Origin: Fragilaria radians
Taxonomy: Eukaryota; Bacillariophyta; Fragilariophyceae; Fragilariales; Fragilariaceae
Length of the DNA stretch: 64,000 nucleotides
NCBI GenBank assembly: GCA_900642245.1
Contig: CAAAJI010000034.1
Coordinates: 87,906-151,905, forward strand
Direction of reading: 5' to 3'
Shown here: positions 24,155 to 36,019 of the stretch, piece by piece
Position numbering within the stretch: the stretch's first letter is position 1
Layout of the letters: each line of letters starts with the position of its first letter
Translations under genes and position numbers: made by a program
The notes under the pieces: model-generated
Told to the model about the DNA's origin: nothing
The model's input: the letters and a program-made list of their open reading frames with translations, nothing else
Databases searched by the model: none

Positions 24155-25336
24155 TCATCCTTTTCCATCCGTCGGACTCTTGTTATTTTTCTTATTTTCC
24201 TTCCTAGCCCTTCGAGAAACGATGGATCTTATATTCGATTGAAACAGTAGAATACCACCTGTAGTGAATCCACCAATGAATGCGGTTGTCCACAATGTCC
24301 GATGGGTTGGAAACCAAAGAGTCCTTGTTGAGGAATTTGTAGTAGGAGTCCAATTCCTTCGAAGGACTCCCATTCCTGCTGCCAAGGATGTAATTCCGAT
24401 TCCTACTCGAACAGCATATGGAGTCCAAGTATCTACCAAATGAATTAGACCGTTCGTCATTGCCTCCACAGATGCATCCATGTAAGTGCTGAACATATCC
24501 ATAAAGGCATTGTTTAAGAGAGTGTCCTCTACCTGTCCTGGAGTATTTTCTTCAAAGGATACAATTGTCGGTGGTGGAGGTATATCATTGACTTGTCCTT
24601 CAAGATTTATTTGTCTGTCGGAAACGATTATTCTATCACGATATGTACTCCCTAGGTCACTTTCTTCCTCATTCATAAGTTCAGGAGGTAATGAACGAAT
24701 GAGATGTACTTCTGATGGTGTCGGCATTTCATGTGACAGGTGTCTACGAAAGCCTTCATTCCCCATGATAAATCTCATAAAGCCTTCTCCAAATAAGTGT
24801 CCAAGGCCACGTCGTCTCAAATAGAATGTTTGATATGGTGCTAAGGCATCAATGTATTGGTCAACTCGTTCTGGTGGTATTCCAGGAATAAAGTACAACA
24901 TCAAGTGTCTGTATTGTTGAGTCCATGTTGTATCTGTCATCCATTCATGTAGACTCATCTCTGTTAATTGATCATAGATGTAGGCTGGAAGAAATGGACC
25001 AATCCCCTGACCATGCATCATTGCTTGAATCTCACTCATAATCCATCGAATACAAAGATTTCCAACAAGCGCTAGGGATCCTAGATAAATCAAAAGAGAA
25101 ATTAATGCTGGTATGGGTAATACAAATATGGAGAAAGCACCCAGGGAGGATATGGAAACTCCCACAAGAATCTGCACTTGACGATACAAGGTAACGGCTC
25201 GCTCTGTACGAACCGTCATATTTCGTTCCTCAAAGTAGGTATCATTCGCTGGAGTCATATCAGCTGTCGTTGAATCACCATGATTTGACCATGTGGAGCC
25301 CTTTGCGGGAGACGGTAATGAATCTTCCCCTTTCAT
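24155..25336 (-). CDS. Unknown membrane protein, 393 residues
   Basis: A single minus-strand exon with ATG at 25336. There is no recognised domain. Hydrophobic segments lie near residues 56-75 and 77-97 (a hairpin), then near 312-330 and 351-371. Between them is a ~210-residue hydrophilic region rich in Arg, Tyr and Trp that includes 'LRRRGLGHLFGEGFMRFIMG'. The C-terminus is strongly basic ('RRARKENKKNNK'). The coherent amino acid composition and the length argue for a real gene. The start of the next gene (26427) lies about 1.1 kb away on the other strand. It may be a lineage-specific organelle or ER membrane protein; no function can be claimed. Confidence 0.75.
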   Translation of the reverse strand: MKGEDSLPSPAKGSTWSNHGDSTTADMTPANDTYFEERNMTVRTERAVTLYRQVQILVGVSISSLGAFSIFVLPIPALISLLIYLGSLALVGNLCIRWIMSEIQAMMHGQGIGPFLPAYIYDQLTEMSLHEWMTDTTWTQQYRHLMLYFIPGIPPERVDQYIDALAPYQTFYLRRRGLGHLFGEGFMRFIMGNEGFRRHLSHEMPTPSEVHLIRSLPPELMNEEESDLGSTYRDRIIVSDRQINLEGQVNDIPPPPTIVSFEENTPGQVEDTLLNNAFMDMFSTYMDASVEAMTNGLIHLVDTWTPYAVRVGIGITSLAAGMGVLRRNWTPTTNSSTRTLWFPTHRTLWTTAFIGGFTTGGILLFQSNIRSIVSRRARKENKKNNKSPTDGKG

Positions 25337-26426
25337 CGTTCGTTTTGTTTGTTTGTTTGGAAATCAAACATGTCACCTATCAGTTTTACGACTACGGTAG
25401 TACTGGAATTGTTCGATCGTGGTTTAGGAGATTCCGAACTCCATTTAGGGGAGATTCAACTACTATTATAATCGCTGTTTACTTTACTTGATTATTCACA
25501 CCAAAAATGCACAATAGTACGTTTCCTTCCCAAGTTGTGAAGGGATGTCAGAATCAACTCTTACAGAACCTTCAATATCGGTGCATGTTTGCAGCAGATT
25601 CAAATTTATATATAGAAATAGAAATCATCCGAGTGTATCTATCTAGGTAATGGGGACCAACAGTTTTAGTTTTATTTCACCGTGTATTAAAGCTAATGGG
25701 TATGCCTAAAAATATATTCCAAAAAATTGAGTATTGTTAGTATGTAATAATGAAGATGCGTCTAAAATGGTTATATTCCAAGGTATGCAACCTCTTTCAT
25801 ATCGAATGGTATAAAATTCCATTTTTATTTAGCAGATGGTGGGTGACGAATAATATTTTGGAATCCCATCATCGTTCCCTGTTCTGTTTTGGTTTTTTCT
25901 CGTACTACTTCTTCCTAATTTTTTGCGATTCCATCAACGGAAATAATGTAGGACGGCAAAAGGCATGTTTGGCTCGAGAAACGGTTACAAAGTGTGGTGG
26001 AGTATCCAAGAAAGTGAATGTATCGTACCTTCAATTTTTTGCATCCCTCGAATTTGTATTTGTATGTGTTTATTTTTTCATCCCTTATGCCCCACCAACC
26101 TGTCGACATGAATCGGTATTGAGTAGTTATCTCAAATGAGAATTTACAATTTATTTTTTATTCTTTCCTGGCTATTGGAGTGTAGCAGTAGTGCATACGT
26201 ATATGCGTAGAAAGAAACAAAACCTACGTGAAAGATAGTAGTAAGGATTGTGTGGTGATTTGTTGCACCGCAGTTGTTGCCTAACACAAAATTGATTCTC
26301 GTATCTAACCCCTAAAATTTTTCTTGTGCGTACTCCAAGTAAAGGTCACACACACTTGTTCAGAATTGTTCTCTCCAATCAAGTTTGTATATCATCTGAT
26401 CATCATTGTGAATAAGAAGTATCATT
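25337..26426. other. Divergent intergenic region
   Basis: This separates two divergently transcribed genes, so it should hold both promoters. A 129-codon plus-strand frame at 25750-26139 is Phe/Tyr-rich with no conserved feature and is not called a gene. Confidence 0.5.
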
Positions 26427-27611
26427 ATGGCTTGTATTGAATATTCTGTTCGTAGTCCATGGGAATGGGTTTTGGCGAAAGTTGAGTCTGAAATTCCTAT
26501 GAAACATTGTAAGGATCGTACGGAAATGGTATCGGGTTTTCTTCAACCGACACCCAATCGAATGCGTCGTGCTGCCAAGAAGCGTGTTCAACCTTGTACT
26601 GTTCGGTTTGATCTGATTGACAAGAAAGGCAAGTTATTGGAAGCGTATCACGGAATTTCGTCAGCATTGGATGGTTTGGAAGATAAGGATGAGCTTGTTC
26701 GGACATTTCAACGTTGCCGTGCTGATCATTTAGGATTCACTCCTCCGTCGACCTTGATTCGATGGGATGCGACGTTGTCAGAATGTCAAAATATGGTGCG
26801 TGATTGGCCTGTGTTACCTGGGAATACAGAATCTAAGGTGGCTGTGTTAAAAGAGCCGATTGGTTCACAAGGGGAAGGCATTTACTTTGTTTCTACCGTC
26901 GAAGACTTGTATGAAATTGTTGAAAAGCATAGAAATCGAGCTATCACGGAAGGTCAAGGATTTTTAGATTTCATCATGGAGCAAAAAGGACGTATTCCTA
27001 GTTGGGTATTACAAGCCGAAGTTCATCCACCTTTGTTGATTCGAAACAATCGAAAGTTTCACATTCGCAGTTATGTGGTTGCCATCGAATGTCCTGAAGA
27101 AAGTCATTTGGTAAATCTATATTTGTACAATCGTCATGAAGTTCGTATTGCTGGTATGGCTGTAACAGATGTTGATGCTGTGAATCGCGATCGTCGTGCT
27201 CACATTACTAACGGTGCTAACGGTAATACAACAGCACGAGTCTTGATGAATACAGTGGATGAGTTGGCAGAACATCAACATGCCTTGGAATACTTCTCGG
27301 CAAAGGTTCTGAATCATCTCCTTCCAGATATCTGTCGTCGAGTTGAGGTCACTCGATCGGAGCATCCTCCCGAAATTCACAAGCACATGTTGGCTGGTCT
27401 TGACATTATGATGACAGAAGATTTAAAATTTGTGTTGTTGGAAGTCAATGTGAATCCAGCTGCACCGCCGGAGATTAACTCACCACCCGATTTTACCAAA
27501 CATTTAGTTGGATTCATGACGGACATGAAGAATTTGGTGTTGGGTTATGAAGCACCGAATTTTACCATCATGGAAGACATAATATTACGTGGATCCTCCA
27601 AAGCGTCCTGA
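26427..27611 (+). CDS. Tubulin-tyrosine-ligase-like (TTL family) protein
   Basis: A single exon encodes 394 residues. The ATP-grasp fold of the TTL family is visible: 'VLKEPIGSQGEGIYFV' (about residues 140-155, nucleotide loop), 'WVLQAEVHPPLLI' and 'RKFHIRSYVV' (about 192-217, typical 'R.FD.R.Y' strand), 'AHITNGANGN' (about 255) and 'FVLLEVNVNP' near 335-345 with the metal-binding Glu and Asn. Family members add amino acids (Tyr, Glu or Gly) to tubulin or other proteins using ATP. The short N-terminus and lack of extra domains do not reveal the substrate. It converges with the FAD oxidoreductase gene 258 nt downstream. Confidence 0.85.
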   Translation: MACIEYSVRSPWEWVLAKVESEIPMKHCKDRTEMVSGFLQPTPNRMRRAAKKRVQPCTVRFDLIDKKGKLLEAYHGISSALDGLEDKDELVRTFQRCRADHLGFTPPSTLIRWDATLSECQNMVRDWPVLPGNTESKVAVLKEPIGSQGEGIYFVSTVEDLYEIVEKHRNRAITEGQGFLDFIMEQKGRIPSWVLQAEVHPPLLIRNNRKFHIRSYVVAIECPEESHLVNLYLYNRHEVRIAGMAVTDVDAVNRDRRAHITNGANGNTTARVLMNTVDELAEHQHALEYFSAKVLNHLLPDICRRVEVTRSEHPPEIHKHMLAGLDIMMTEDLKFVLLEVNVNPAAPPEINSPPDFTKHLVGFMTDMKNLVLGYEAPNFTIMEDIILRGSSKAS

Positions 27612-27869
27612 AGGAAAGGAATGGAAAAATGCATGTGTGTTAATACAAGTAAGTGCCTGAGAATCCGTACTCGATAACAAAACAAGATTGAAAAAATGGA
27701 AATAAAATCCACATGACGTGAATTTAGATCCTATTTTTTTGTCAGAGTGAAATTAACTTGAAATTAAAAAGAATATTTAGATTTCTACTTCCTAAATCTT
27801 GTGTACAGGAATCTAGAATAAAACTGTGGACACCCAAGCAATTTAGATTTATAAATTCAATTTAGCATT

Positions 27870-29790
27870 TTACGTAACTTGTTCCATCTCCTTTGCTGCT
27901 GCTGCCAATATCCCCGCTTTCACTCCAGATTCCAAGGCACCATTCAGTGTCGCAGTTGCCATGTGATCTCCACATACCATCAAGCCTGGAGGAAGGGGGA
28001 TGCCTCGGAATTGACGACAATCTCTTCCTCCGTTGACATTTGCGCCATACATGCCAACTTGGGATGGTTGCGCATTCTGGACGACATAATGACGAAGGAA
28101 GGACCAGGACGGAATGGATGGGAACCATCCTTGAAGTTGACGTCGGACAGCAATTTCCAATTTGACCATGTCTCCATCAAAGTAATCCAAAACATTGGAT
28201 AGGATCGTTACGGAGCAAAGAGATTTTCCAGTGGGAGCATAGGAAGGATTTACTATGGAAGGAAAGCAGACATTATTAATCGGATGAGTTTCCGGTGTGT
28301 CGGTGGGGCTAGATAATCCCTTGAGGAAGAGAATTGGTTCCGATATTGGTGGTTCTCCATCAAATGAATAGTATAGACAACCCACAGAACGTTGGGGTAT
28401 TTCGGACCACAATTCTGTAGTCACCTCACCAAGTTCTTGGTTGGAAAGTAAAGATTCCGCAACTCTGACATCCGTAGCTACAATGACTGATTTCGCACGA
28501 TAATATTTAGGACCACTTGATTCTTCGTCGTTGTTGTTGTTGGTCATTTTCTGGGTCTCAAGGAGGAAACTACCATCCTCCGTCGATGGAGGATGGATCC
28601 TTGTGACACACGTGTCAGTATCTATGGTAACACCAGCATCACGTGCCTTGTCGGCCAATTGTTGTGCCACAGCTCCAATCCCTCCCCGAGGTAACGTCGC
28701 AGATCCCTCGGAAAACATTTTAAAGACAAAGGAAAACATACGAGAGGATTGGTCCGTCAGTGGTGCTAGGTAAATCCCTTCCAAGAATGGTTTGAAAAAG
28801 GCATCTATCATTTCCTTTGAAAATCCCCATCGATCTTGTAAGGCTTCTAGTGTCGTAGTTTCGTCCTCCTCAAATAATTCTGGAACGGATTTGCTAAAGA
28901 CATGCCATAACAATGGCAACAATTTAATTTTATCCACAATGGAAGATCCCACTGGTGCCATCAATGCATTCCATAATTCCAATGGTTGTCGCAAGGGATC
29001 CGAAACTTTAATCCACTTCCCATCTTGATTTTTCCCCTTCTCTCCTCGTACCCATACACGTGAACCAGGAATAAAGGATTGTAATTGAAGTGCTTCCAAA
29101 TCTAAACACTGTTGTACCATGGGATAATTGGGAATAAAAACGGCAAAGCCACGATCAAGACAAAATCCATCCTCTGTCCTATCCGATTGTACACGACCTC
29201 CCAATGTCGATGAAGATTCCAATAGGTGAATTTTCATTGACGTCGTCTTCGTCAATGACAATTGTTCGGCGGCTGTCCGAGCTGCCACCAAACCAGAAAC
29301 ACCTCCTCCAATAACACATATTGAAACTTGAAAAAGACAGAGATTATGTAAGAGAGAATTGGATATAAATGACATTGCTTCTCATTTGCCTTGATTGGAG
29401 GACCAACGTACCATCTTCCACAATATCCTTGGAGGAAGATTCCAATGTGGAACTACTACTACTACTACTCTCTCCCATTTCATCATCATTATTGTTTGGC
29501 TTCTTATTCTTCCCCCATGGAAGACGAATCTTGGGTATACCAGATAATACAACTGACGATGAACATTGACTGGAGGAGGGGAATTGCCAAGGACAATTGA
29601 CGTCTACATTCCGACCACCACTACGAATGTTGGTGGAGGATAGTAAAGCATGACAGAATGGAGAAGAATTCGGATAACAATCCAATGTAACAACAGTAAC
29701 AGCAACAATACCAAGTAATATCCATCGAGTGACTCTCATTATTCGATTCCTATCTTGTTTCCTGGTACTATATTGTTTCGATGCTGTCAT
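27870..29790 (-). CDS. FAD-dependent amine-oxidase/phytoene-desaturase-like oxidoreductase, probably plastid (two exons)
   Basis: Exons on the minus strand are 29412-29790 and 27870-29326. The 85-nt intron (gtacgt...caag, phase 1) joins 'KDIVED' to 'VSICVIGGG', giving 611 residues. Residues ~131-137 carry the Rossmann GGGVSGL loop, followed by 'LLESSSTLGGRVQSD', the amine-oxidase-type FAD signature. The C-terminus 'GLMVCGDHMATATLNGALESGVKAG' (split here in memory as GLMVCGDH and NGALESGV) is the second FAD motif. The N-terminus has a hydrophobic signal (residues ~21-38) then a Ser-rich stretch with 'CHALLSS', which may be a bipartite plastid signal with Leu in place of Phe. A second ATG at 29739 would give a shorter signal. 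The substrate is uncertain: it could be a carotenoid, tetrapyrrole or quinone. Confidence 0.85.
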
Positions 29791-31116
29791 GCTGGTCAGA
29801 GATTGGACGGATAGAGCGTTTTCCTGTTTTAGGATACGTTTCTCCCCCTGACATTAATTCTTGACACTCACAGTATGTGCTAGAAAAATACAAATTCAAC
29901 CCCCCCTTCAAGGCTCTTGTAAATCCTTGTGACGGATAACCGATATATCCTTGAACTTGCCAGGATATTGTGGCATGGTACAGAGAAAACCGTACTGTTT
30001 GGAGATGAACAAACGTTTTTGTGGGAGTATATATAAATATAGTGTATCTGCCTATTTGCTGTATTGGTGTGTGACACCCAAAACGAATACATCCATGAAA
30101 TTTACAATATCCTTTCAACAAATACTCTTCATGATGAATGAATAAGTTTCTCACGTGAACGAGAAGAGTATATATATTAATTATACACTACATAATTATT
30201 TCTTTCTTCTACCTAATTTCCTGCACAAAATAAAATGAGCAAGGTCCAGTGTGGCTGACATATATCCACCATATGCCTGAGGAAAAAAAGACAAGTATAA
30301 AATTACATATCTATCTGTCCTACATTAGAATTCAATGTCAATATTTTGTCATGGACTCTACCAGGATGAATCATAATACAAGGAAGTTCATTCTTAGTCT
30401 CATCATTTTCACTCCAACAAAAAGATTTTTTCTAGATAGTTGGTATCATGGAATAGGAAAATCATATTGCCGTAAATCAAGGAGCTTCATGGATAAATAC
30501 CATCAAGATTCTATAAACTAGGTTCGATCATGAATAGAATTTAAGATAGAATTGTCATTAGTCTCATAGATATGTGTCAATCACTTTTTTCTTTCAATGT
30601 GTTTGTCATCCAATATCACGTAAATTCTGAATTTGATGGGGATATGGGGGATTAAAGTGTATCCAGATCCAAGGAACGGAAGGCCAAGTGCCGGTAATCA
30701 GTCACTGTTTGTATCCAAGTACAACTATACTAGTAGTGTGACTTTCATTTCCAGTGACACCTTTTGAGGGTGATTTGAAATCATGATTGATTTTCCGTCA
30801 AGAATCGTGTGTCTACTGGGGGGGAGAAGAATCTTTAAGTGACGTACTGATCTCCCATTACGAAATATGTGATTGTCAACGTCGTCATCGTTGTCGTCGA
30901 TTTCCACATGGCAAAAATGCGATTTCTGGTAGTGTCGTGGCATACTAATACTACTACTAGCAGATTATCCCTCGTCATCATTGTCGACATCTTCCTATTA
31001 TTCGTATTCAAGTATTGAATCCCATAAATCACCACGGTTGGAAAGTTAAAGTTCTTTATAGCCTATCTTATTCAAAAATCGGAGACTACAAGCGCAACAA
31101 GCACTTAATCACAATC
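29791..31116. other. Divergent intergenic region between the FAD oxidoreductase and desaturase genes
   Basis: About 1.3 kb, AT-rich, with no convincing coding frame; short frames near 29.8-30.5 kb are not supported. It must contain the promoters of both flanking, divergently transcribed plastid-type genes. No clear shared element was identified. Confidence 0.5.
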
Positions 31117-32434
31117 ATGTCTACTAACCAACTAAACGCTGCTGCTGTATTTAGCATGATGGCAACAGCCATGGCTTTTGCCCCTACAACTGTGATGACA
31201 ACACGCCCAACATCCGGACTTTCGGTCGCTGTTGATCCAACTGTGGCATCTACTAAGGAATATCAAGATGTATGTGGTAATATTTTCGGAGAAGATGAAA
31301 TGAAAGATCGATTGAAAAGGACCAACTATCTTTATCCAAAGCATGTCGAAGTAATTGAGGATTTGTCGGAGATTGCAGGAGTTATGACAGAAAAAATTGT
31401 AAGTCACAATACAAACAAATTTCATTTCTTTTTTCTGCTTGACTTCTGAAATACAACTTTCTAAACACTTGAAATTTCTATTTCTATTTCTTTAGCTTCT
31501 CGAAACAGGTGAAGCCGCTTGGCAACCACAAGACTACCTTCCTGATCTTTCTCAGGATGGATGGGAAGACTCAATCCATGAAATGAGAAAACAAGCAGCA
31601 ACGATCCCTGATGAACTCTTGGTTGTCTTGGTTGGAGATATGGTAACAGAAGAAGCTCTCCCAACTTATCAAACTCTCCTCAACACCTTTGAGGGATGTG
31701 ATGATCCTACTGGTACTTCCGAGTCGCCATGGGCGAAATGGTCTCGTGGTTGGACTTCAGAAGAGAACCGACATGGTGACTTGCTAAACAAATATCTCTA
31801 TTTGGGAGGACGTTGTGATATGCGAAAAATTGAAGTTACTATTCAACATCTAATAACCAACGGATTCAATCCTGATGCTCGCAAGGATCCTTACCGAGGA
31901 TTTGTCTACACTTCTTTCCAAGAAAGAGCGACGAAAATTTCACACGGGAATGTTGGGAAACTTGCTCGTCAGTATGGAGACACCAACTTGGCTCGCATAT
32001 GCGCCAAGATTGCTGGAGATGAAGGCCGACACGAAAAAGCATATCAAACGTTTGTATCTGAAATTATTGAACGAGACCCCAACGGCCTTTTGGAAGTATT
32101 CGGCGATATGATGAGGGGCCAAATCACAATGCCCGCCGAAACAATGACGGATGGTATCGATACGGCATTGTATGACAACTTTTCTACCGTAGCACAGCGT
32201 CTGGGCGTTTACACGGCTATTGACTACGCTGACATTATCGAGCATCTTGTCAAGACTTGGGATTTGGAACATATGGAGGGACTTAATTCTTCCGGCGAAA
32301 AGGAACGCGACTACTTGTGTAAGCTCCCAAACCGCTACCGCAAGTTGGCAGAGCGTTCCATGAACAAGAAAAAGAAGGATAATGAAGTTCCATTGCTAAA
32401 CTCCTTTAGCTGGATTCATGGCCGTCAAGCTTGA
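31117..32434 (+). CDS. PAD: Plastid acyl-ACP (stearoyl/palmitoyl-ACP) delta-9 desaturase
   Basis: Exons are 31117-31398 and 31496-32434, with a 97-nt phase-0 intron (gtaagt...tttag), giving 406 residues. The enzyme introduces the first double bond into acyl chains bound to acyl carrier protein, using a di-iron centre and ferredoxin in the plastid stroma. The di-iron motifs are 'SEENRHGD' (about residues 182-189) and 'DEGRHE' (about 269-274); 'WARWS/AKWSRGWT', 'YTSFQERAT' and 'ISHGNVGKLA' are also family hallmarks. The start chosen (ATG 31117) begins a signal peptide ending in 'MAFAP', the diatom ASAFAP-type plastid motif. An in-frame upstream start would bury this signal. The symbol follows the diatom palmitoyl-ACP desaturase name; substrate chain length cannot be read from sequence. 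Confidence 0.93.
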
Positions 32435-33172
32435 AGGGGGATTGGAAGCATAACGTGCCAATTAATCTCCATGAAAAAAGCCAGCCCATTTTCAAACGAG
32501 ACATTGAAGTAAAAGTTGATGAAAAATGAACTCATGATCTTAATTCGACTCAATGCAATGCAAAGAGGGATTTTACATCGTTTATTCAATTACCGCACTA
32601 GAATTTTCATACTAGATAATGAACTTCATTTAGATAATAGTAGGTTTCATTACAGCAGACTTTTAGTGTTGTACTAGAAAGCCATAGCTTGCAGCCTACT
32701 CGTAGGTAAAAAAATATCTTACGCTTTGACCAGAATTATTCTTTTATCCATTTTCAGAAATGGAATTTATTGTAAATTGGAACATTGACTTTGGCATGTT
32801 CCTGTGCAAAAATCTTGGTCGGAAGGAATGTACTTGACCAAAAGGTTCCAAAGCAGAGTCATTTGTATATGTGGATAGAATAAATCTAAGGGTTTTTTGG
32901 TACTTTCAAAACTACTCCTATCATTCCCATGAAACGAGAAATTCCGTTTGCTGTTATAGCAAAAGGATTACAAGGTTATCATTCTGGTTCTAAATTGTAC
33001 AAATCTTAGTAGCAGGATTCACACAAAATGTATATAGAGAAATCTGCAAAATTCTTAATAAATGTTCCAAAAACAACACAACTTACAAATCAAGTAATGA
33101 ACACTATAGCATATACAAGCATTTTAAGTAGTCACACAAGGGTTCTTCTAAACATTCGCAAACTACTATAAT
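32435..33172. other. Intergenic stretch downstream of the desaturase
   Basis: This should include the desaturase 3' UTR. No gene is recognised. Confidence 0.5.
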
Positions 33173-33379
33173 TTGATGAAGAAAAAGCAATATACGGTGA
33201 ACCCGGGAGAAAGGTTTCACATTGAAATTCGTTTGATCATAGGAAAACGTTTTGGAGGATTTAAGCTCTGGGGACTCGTTGTGGATTACTTTTCAGGATA
33301 TTGTTGGAATTATCATGTAAAGAAACGTCTAAAGAGAAAGGAAAAGAAAAAAAGGAAGAATAATCAATACTATCAATGA
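33173..33379 (+). pseudogene. Copia integrase remnant
   Basis: A 68-codon open frame reads 'PGERFHIEI.LIIGKRFGG' then 'KLWGLVVDYFSGYCWNY', which is the start of the Copia integrase core ('GERLYIDISSIKG.SFGGSKFW.L..DD...YCWS'). A catalytic Asp of the usual 'VDD' is replaced by 'VDY', and the rest of the element is missing. The same domain occurs on the minus strand near 36.5 kb. Confidence 0.7.
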
Positions 33380-34974
33380 ATTGGAAAATGTGAAAGTTTG
33401 GGTTATATATATTGGAGACTTGATGATGATGGGAAAAATTTGCATTGAAGAAAGCTTGCAAACAACAAAATTTAGGTAAATGAGTTTGAATAAAGGGGTT
33501 CCCGTATGCTACAAAGGTATGTAAAGTGGAACGTTAGTTCCAGATTCTTTTTGAAAGAATCCGTGCGAGGATGCTCAAATCAGGGATTGAAGGAAAGTTC
33601 TGCGATGGAATTTGGTCATTACTGCACACTATACGTCTTTTATAGTAAAAGTCACTAGGACTCGAAAATATCAAGGAGTTTGTGTGTTCATTCACTTGAT
33701 ATCCTACACATCTTGTAGTTGACATCCCAAAACAAATCAGATTATCAAGCTAGGAATATCATTTGGCTGCAACAACAATACTGAGATTCGTGTTAAAGAT
33801 TGCAGACCCGTGCCCAACGGCAGTTAGGGTAAGGGATCCGTTAAAAAAGTTGAGTAAAAGCGGAGAAATAATGCAGATTATTTGTAGACATAGTAGTTGG
33901 CTGAAAGACTCCAGAGATTATTTATTCTTCTACGCAATTTGTATCCATGGAAATTCTCTAGATCATATTCCTTGAATATAACATTGCTTTGTGCACTTCC
34001 ACATGGAGATCATCAGACCCCCGCATGGAAAACACAGAAACTGGATATATCTGTAAGGTTATGTTGTGTATTTCGATAAATGAATCCAAGGTTGCATTAT
34101 ACTTTTGGCTATGTTAGTCAATATCTTGCTAATGCTTTCTGGGATTTGGTTGAAATTTTGTTGCTTTTGTTTTCTTTGCGTTACAGTAGAGGCGCAACAA
34201 GTGCCAGAGTATTCTGTGTCATGAGACTTGGGGAATAAATAAGGAATTATTATTCCGGAGGGCCTGGTCACCGGAAAGAGTCAACATTTTCTTAACCTTC
34301 AATTGCGTATGTGCTTGTTTTCATGTATGCATAGTTACAATTACATGGGCAGCATTGATGACGTATGTCGAAACGAACAAACTCCTCTGGTGTATTCGAA
34401 AACGAATAGTGATGACGTATGTCATTCGAAGAAACGAAACTATGAAATTACCCCTTTGTTGTTGAAGTCACGTTTCAACTGTTAAGCTCTTGATGTGTTT
34501 CGAACCAGGGAAAAAATACTTTTGTTGTCCACATAGCAACGAACATCAAGTTTTCTCGTCAGTACCAGCGCAGAGCTCTTCATCACGAAAAGGGACTAAC
34601 TTTTTCCGACAAGATTAAATGTCTTAGAGGCAATAGCATTTGAGATGTAAGTGAAGTTTCCAAAAACTATTACAAGAAAAGTAATATGATTAAGGGACGA
34701 TTCCACTCTGTATAAGATGTGGAAGTATACTTATAGTCTTGGTCACGTATTGTGAATTGGTATTAACAATGATAGATGGTCTTAATAGTCTTGGGTTGAA
34801 ATGAAAGTAAGTTCATAAGTGTTAAATGTTTCTGACAGAAAACGCTATACTTGTTGCATTCATCTGACAACAAATGAGCTGAGGCTACCTCACAAGGTAA
34901 CACGAGTCGAACGAAAATACTAGATTTCATTCCAAAAACCATCCGTCGCGAGAGAAAACAGGGTGAGATTACTC
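33380..34974. other. Intergenic stretch upstream of the second Cys/His-signature gene
   Basis: Only short unsupported frames. A repeated motif 'gatgacgtatgtc.ttcgaa..aacgaa' occurs twice at about 34358-34380 and 34412-34438 and could be a small direct repeat. No other structure is seen. Confidence 0.45.
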
Positions 34975-36019
34975 ATGGAATCTGGTGAAGATCAGTCATC
35001 GAGAAGTTGTATGGGTGGATTACCCCGCTCTCTTCATGCATCACCGGAGGATGATAATTACACCTCCAAACGCATATGCAGGGAACGATTTCGTATTCCC
35101 TGTCGTGCACGGTGTCTTTCTCACGAACACAATCGCGAAACAGCCTACATCGAAATCCCACGAAATGCCCCTCATGGTATGTTGCTCCAATGCTCCCATA
35201 AGGAATGCAACCATTCCGGACGACGGTTTCGATATTGCCAAGGTAAGTCCTTAACGAACAAATGATGCTTGCAAAGAGGGAACAAATCGAAATTTTCAAC
35301 TTTTTCTCACGTAAAATTATTTATCATTTTTAGTTTGTAAGCTTCCTGTGGCTAAGCGAAATTTTTTCAAGCGACATGGGCATGGCATGATTACTAATAT
35401 TCAGGGAGAAAAAAGGAAAACCATCAATGCTTGCCAACCATTGGAATTCCTATCTCTGGCCAGTTTGAGAAGTAATGACAGCAATGAAATAACACAGAGC
35501 TCCAAAAGTCACTGCCCCTTATCTCATCTCATTAATCAAATATTCGATACTCCATCCTCAAACTCGGGATGGGAATCTGAAGTCCAATTGGACATGTTTC
35601 TCAGTCAAGAAGATGCAAATGGTTCATTAACAAAAACTGAATATGATTGGGGATCTTCAAGAAGGCACTGTTTGGTAGAATCCGGATTGGTAGACGATAG
35701 TACAGCAACTAGATCAACTCTTGTTGCACCATCATACAGCACAATTCCTTCGCGTTGCGAAGTAAGACCGACTTATCCAATCCAAAAATCCAAGCCTTCA
35801 GGAGTTAACTTTATTCCTTCCAATTGTGATATCCATCCATCTTTATTTGACTTGTCCATTTTGAATGATCTATTTGATTCGAATTCGAATTCAATCGATG
35901 ATTTGCTTTTGGTTGACGAAACAGAAGCATCTATTTCTGGCGAATTCGACCCATCAGATGACGTGTTTGTCAGTTTCCAAGAAAATCATAGTGATTTCGG
36001 AACTTTAAGTACACGGTGA
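34975..36019 (+). CDS. Cys/His-signature diatom family protein, paralogue 2 (two exons)
   Basis: Exons are 34975-35242 and 35334-36019; a 91-nt phase-1 intron (gtaagt...tttag) splits the gene at the same codon as in the gene at 5246, giving ~317 residues. An upstream in-frame GTG is ignored in favour of ATG 34975. The conserved block (about residues 39-115) has 'PCRARCLSHEHN', 'IPRNAPHGMLLQCSH.EC', 'RRFRYCQVCKLPVAKRNF' and 'KRHGHG'. The C-terminal ~200 residues are Ser/Asp/Glu-rich and end with acidic clusters, as in paralogue 1. The two genes share block, intron and overall plan but differ strongly in both tails. Metal binding and a nuclear role are inferred from composition only. Confidence 0.87.

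Noticed and set aside
25750..26139. 129-codon plus-strand frame
   Set aside because: Phe/Tyr-rich AT-biased translation without motifs or a plausible neighbour relation; likely chance.
27862..28202. Additional frames at the 3' end of the FAD oxidoreductase
   Set aside because: They are shadows of the real minus-strand gene, whose frame carries the C-terminal FAD motif.
34963..34974. Upstream GTG as start of Cys/His paralogue 2, and similar TTG or GTG starts at 9312, 37617, 53950 and 57155
   Set aside because: Non-ATG starts are unlikely in a nuclear gene; an in-frame ATG lies close downstream in each case and fits the signal peptide or domain start better.
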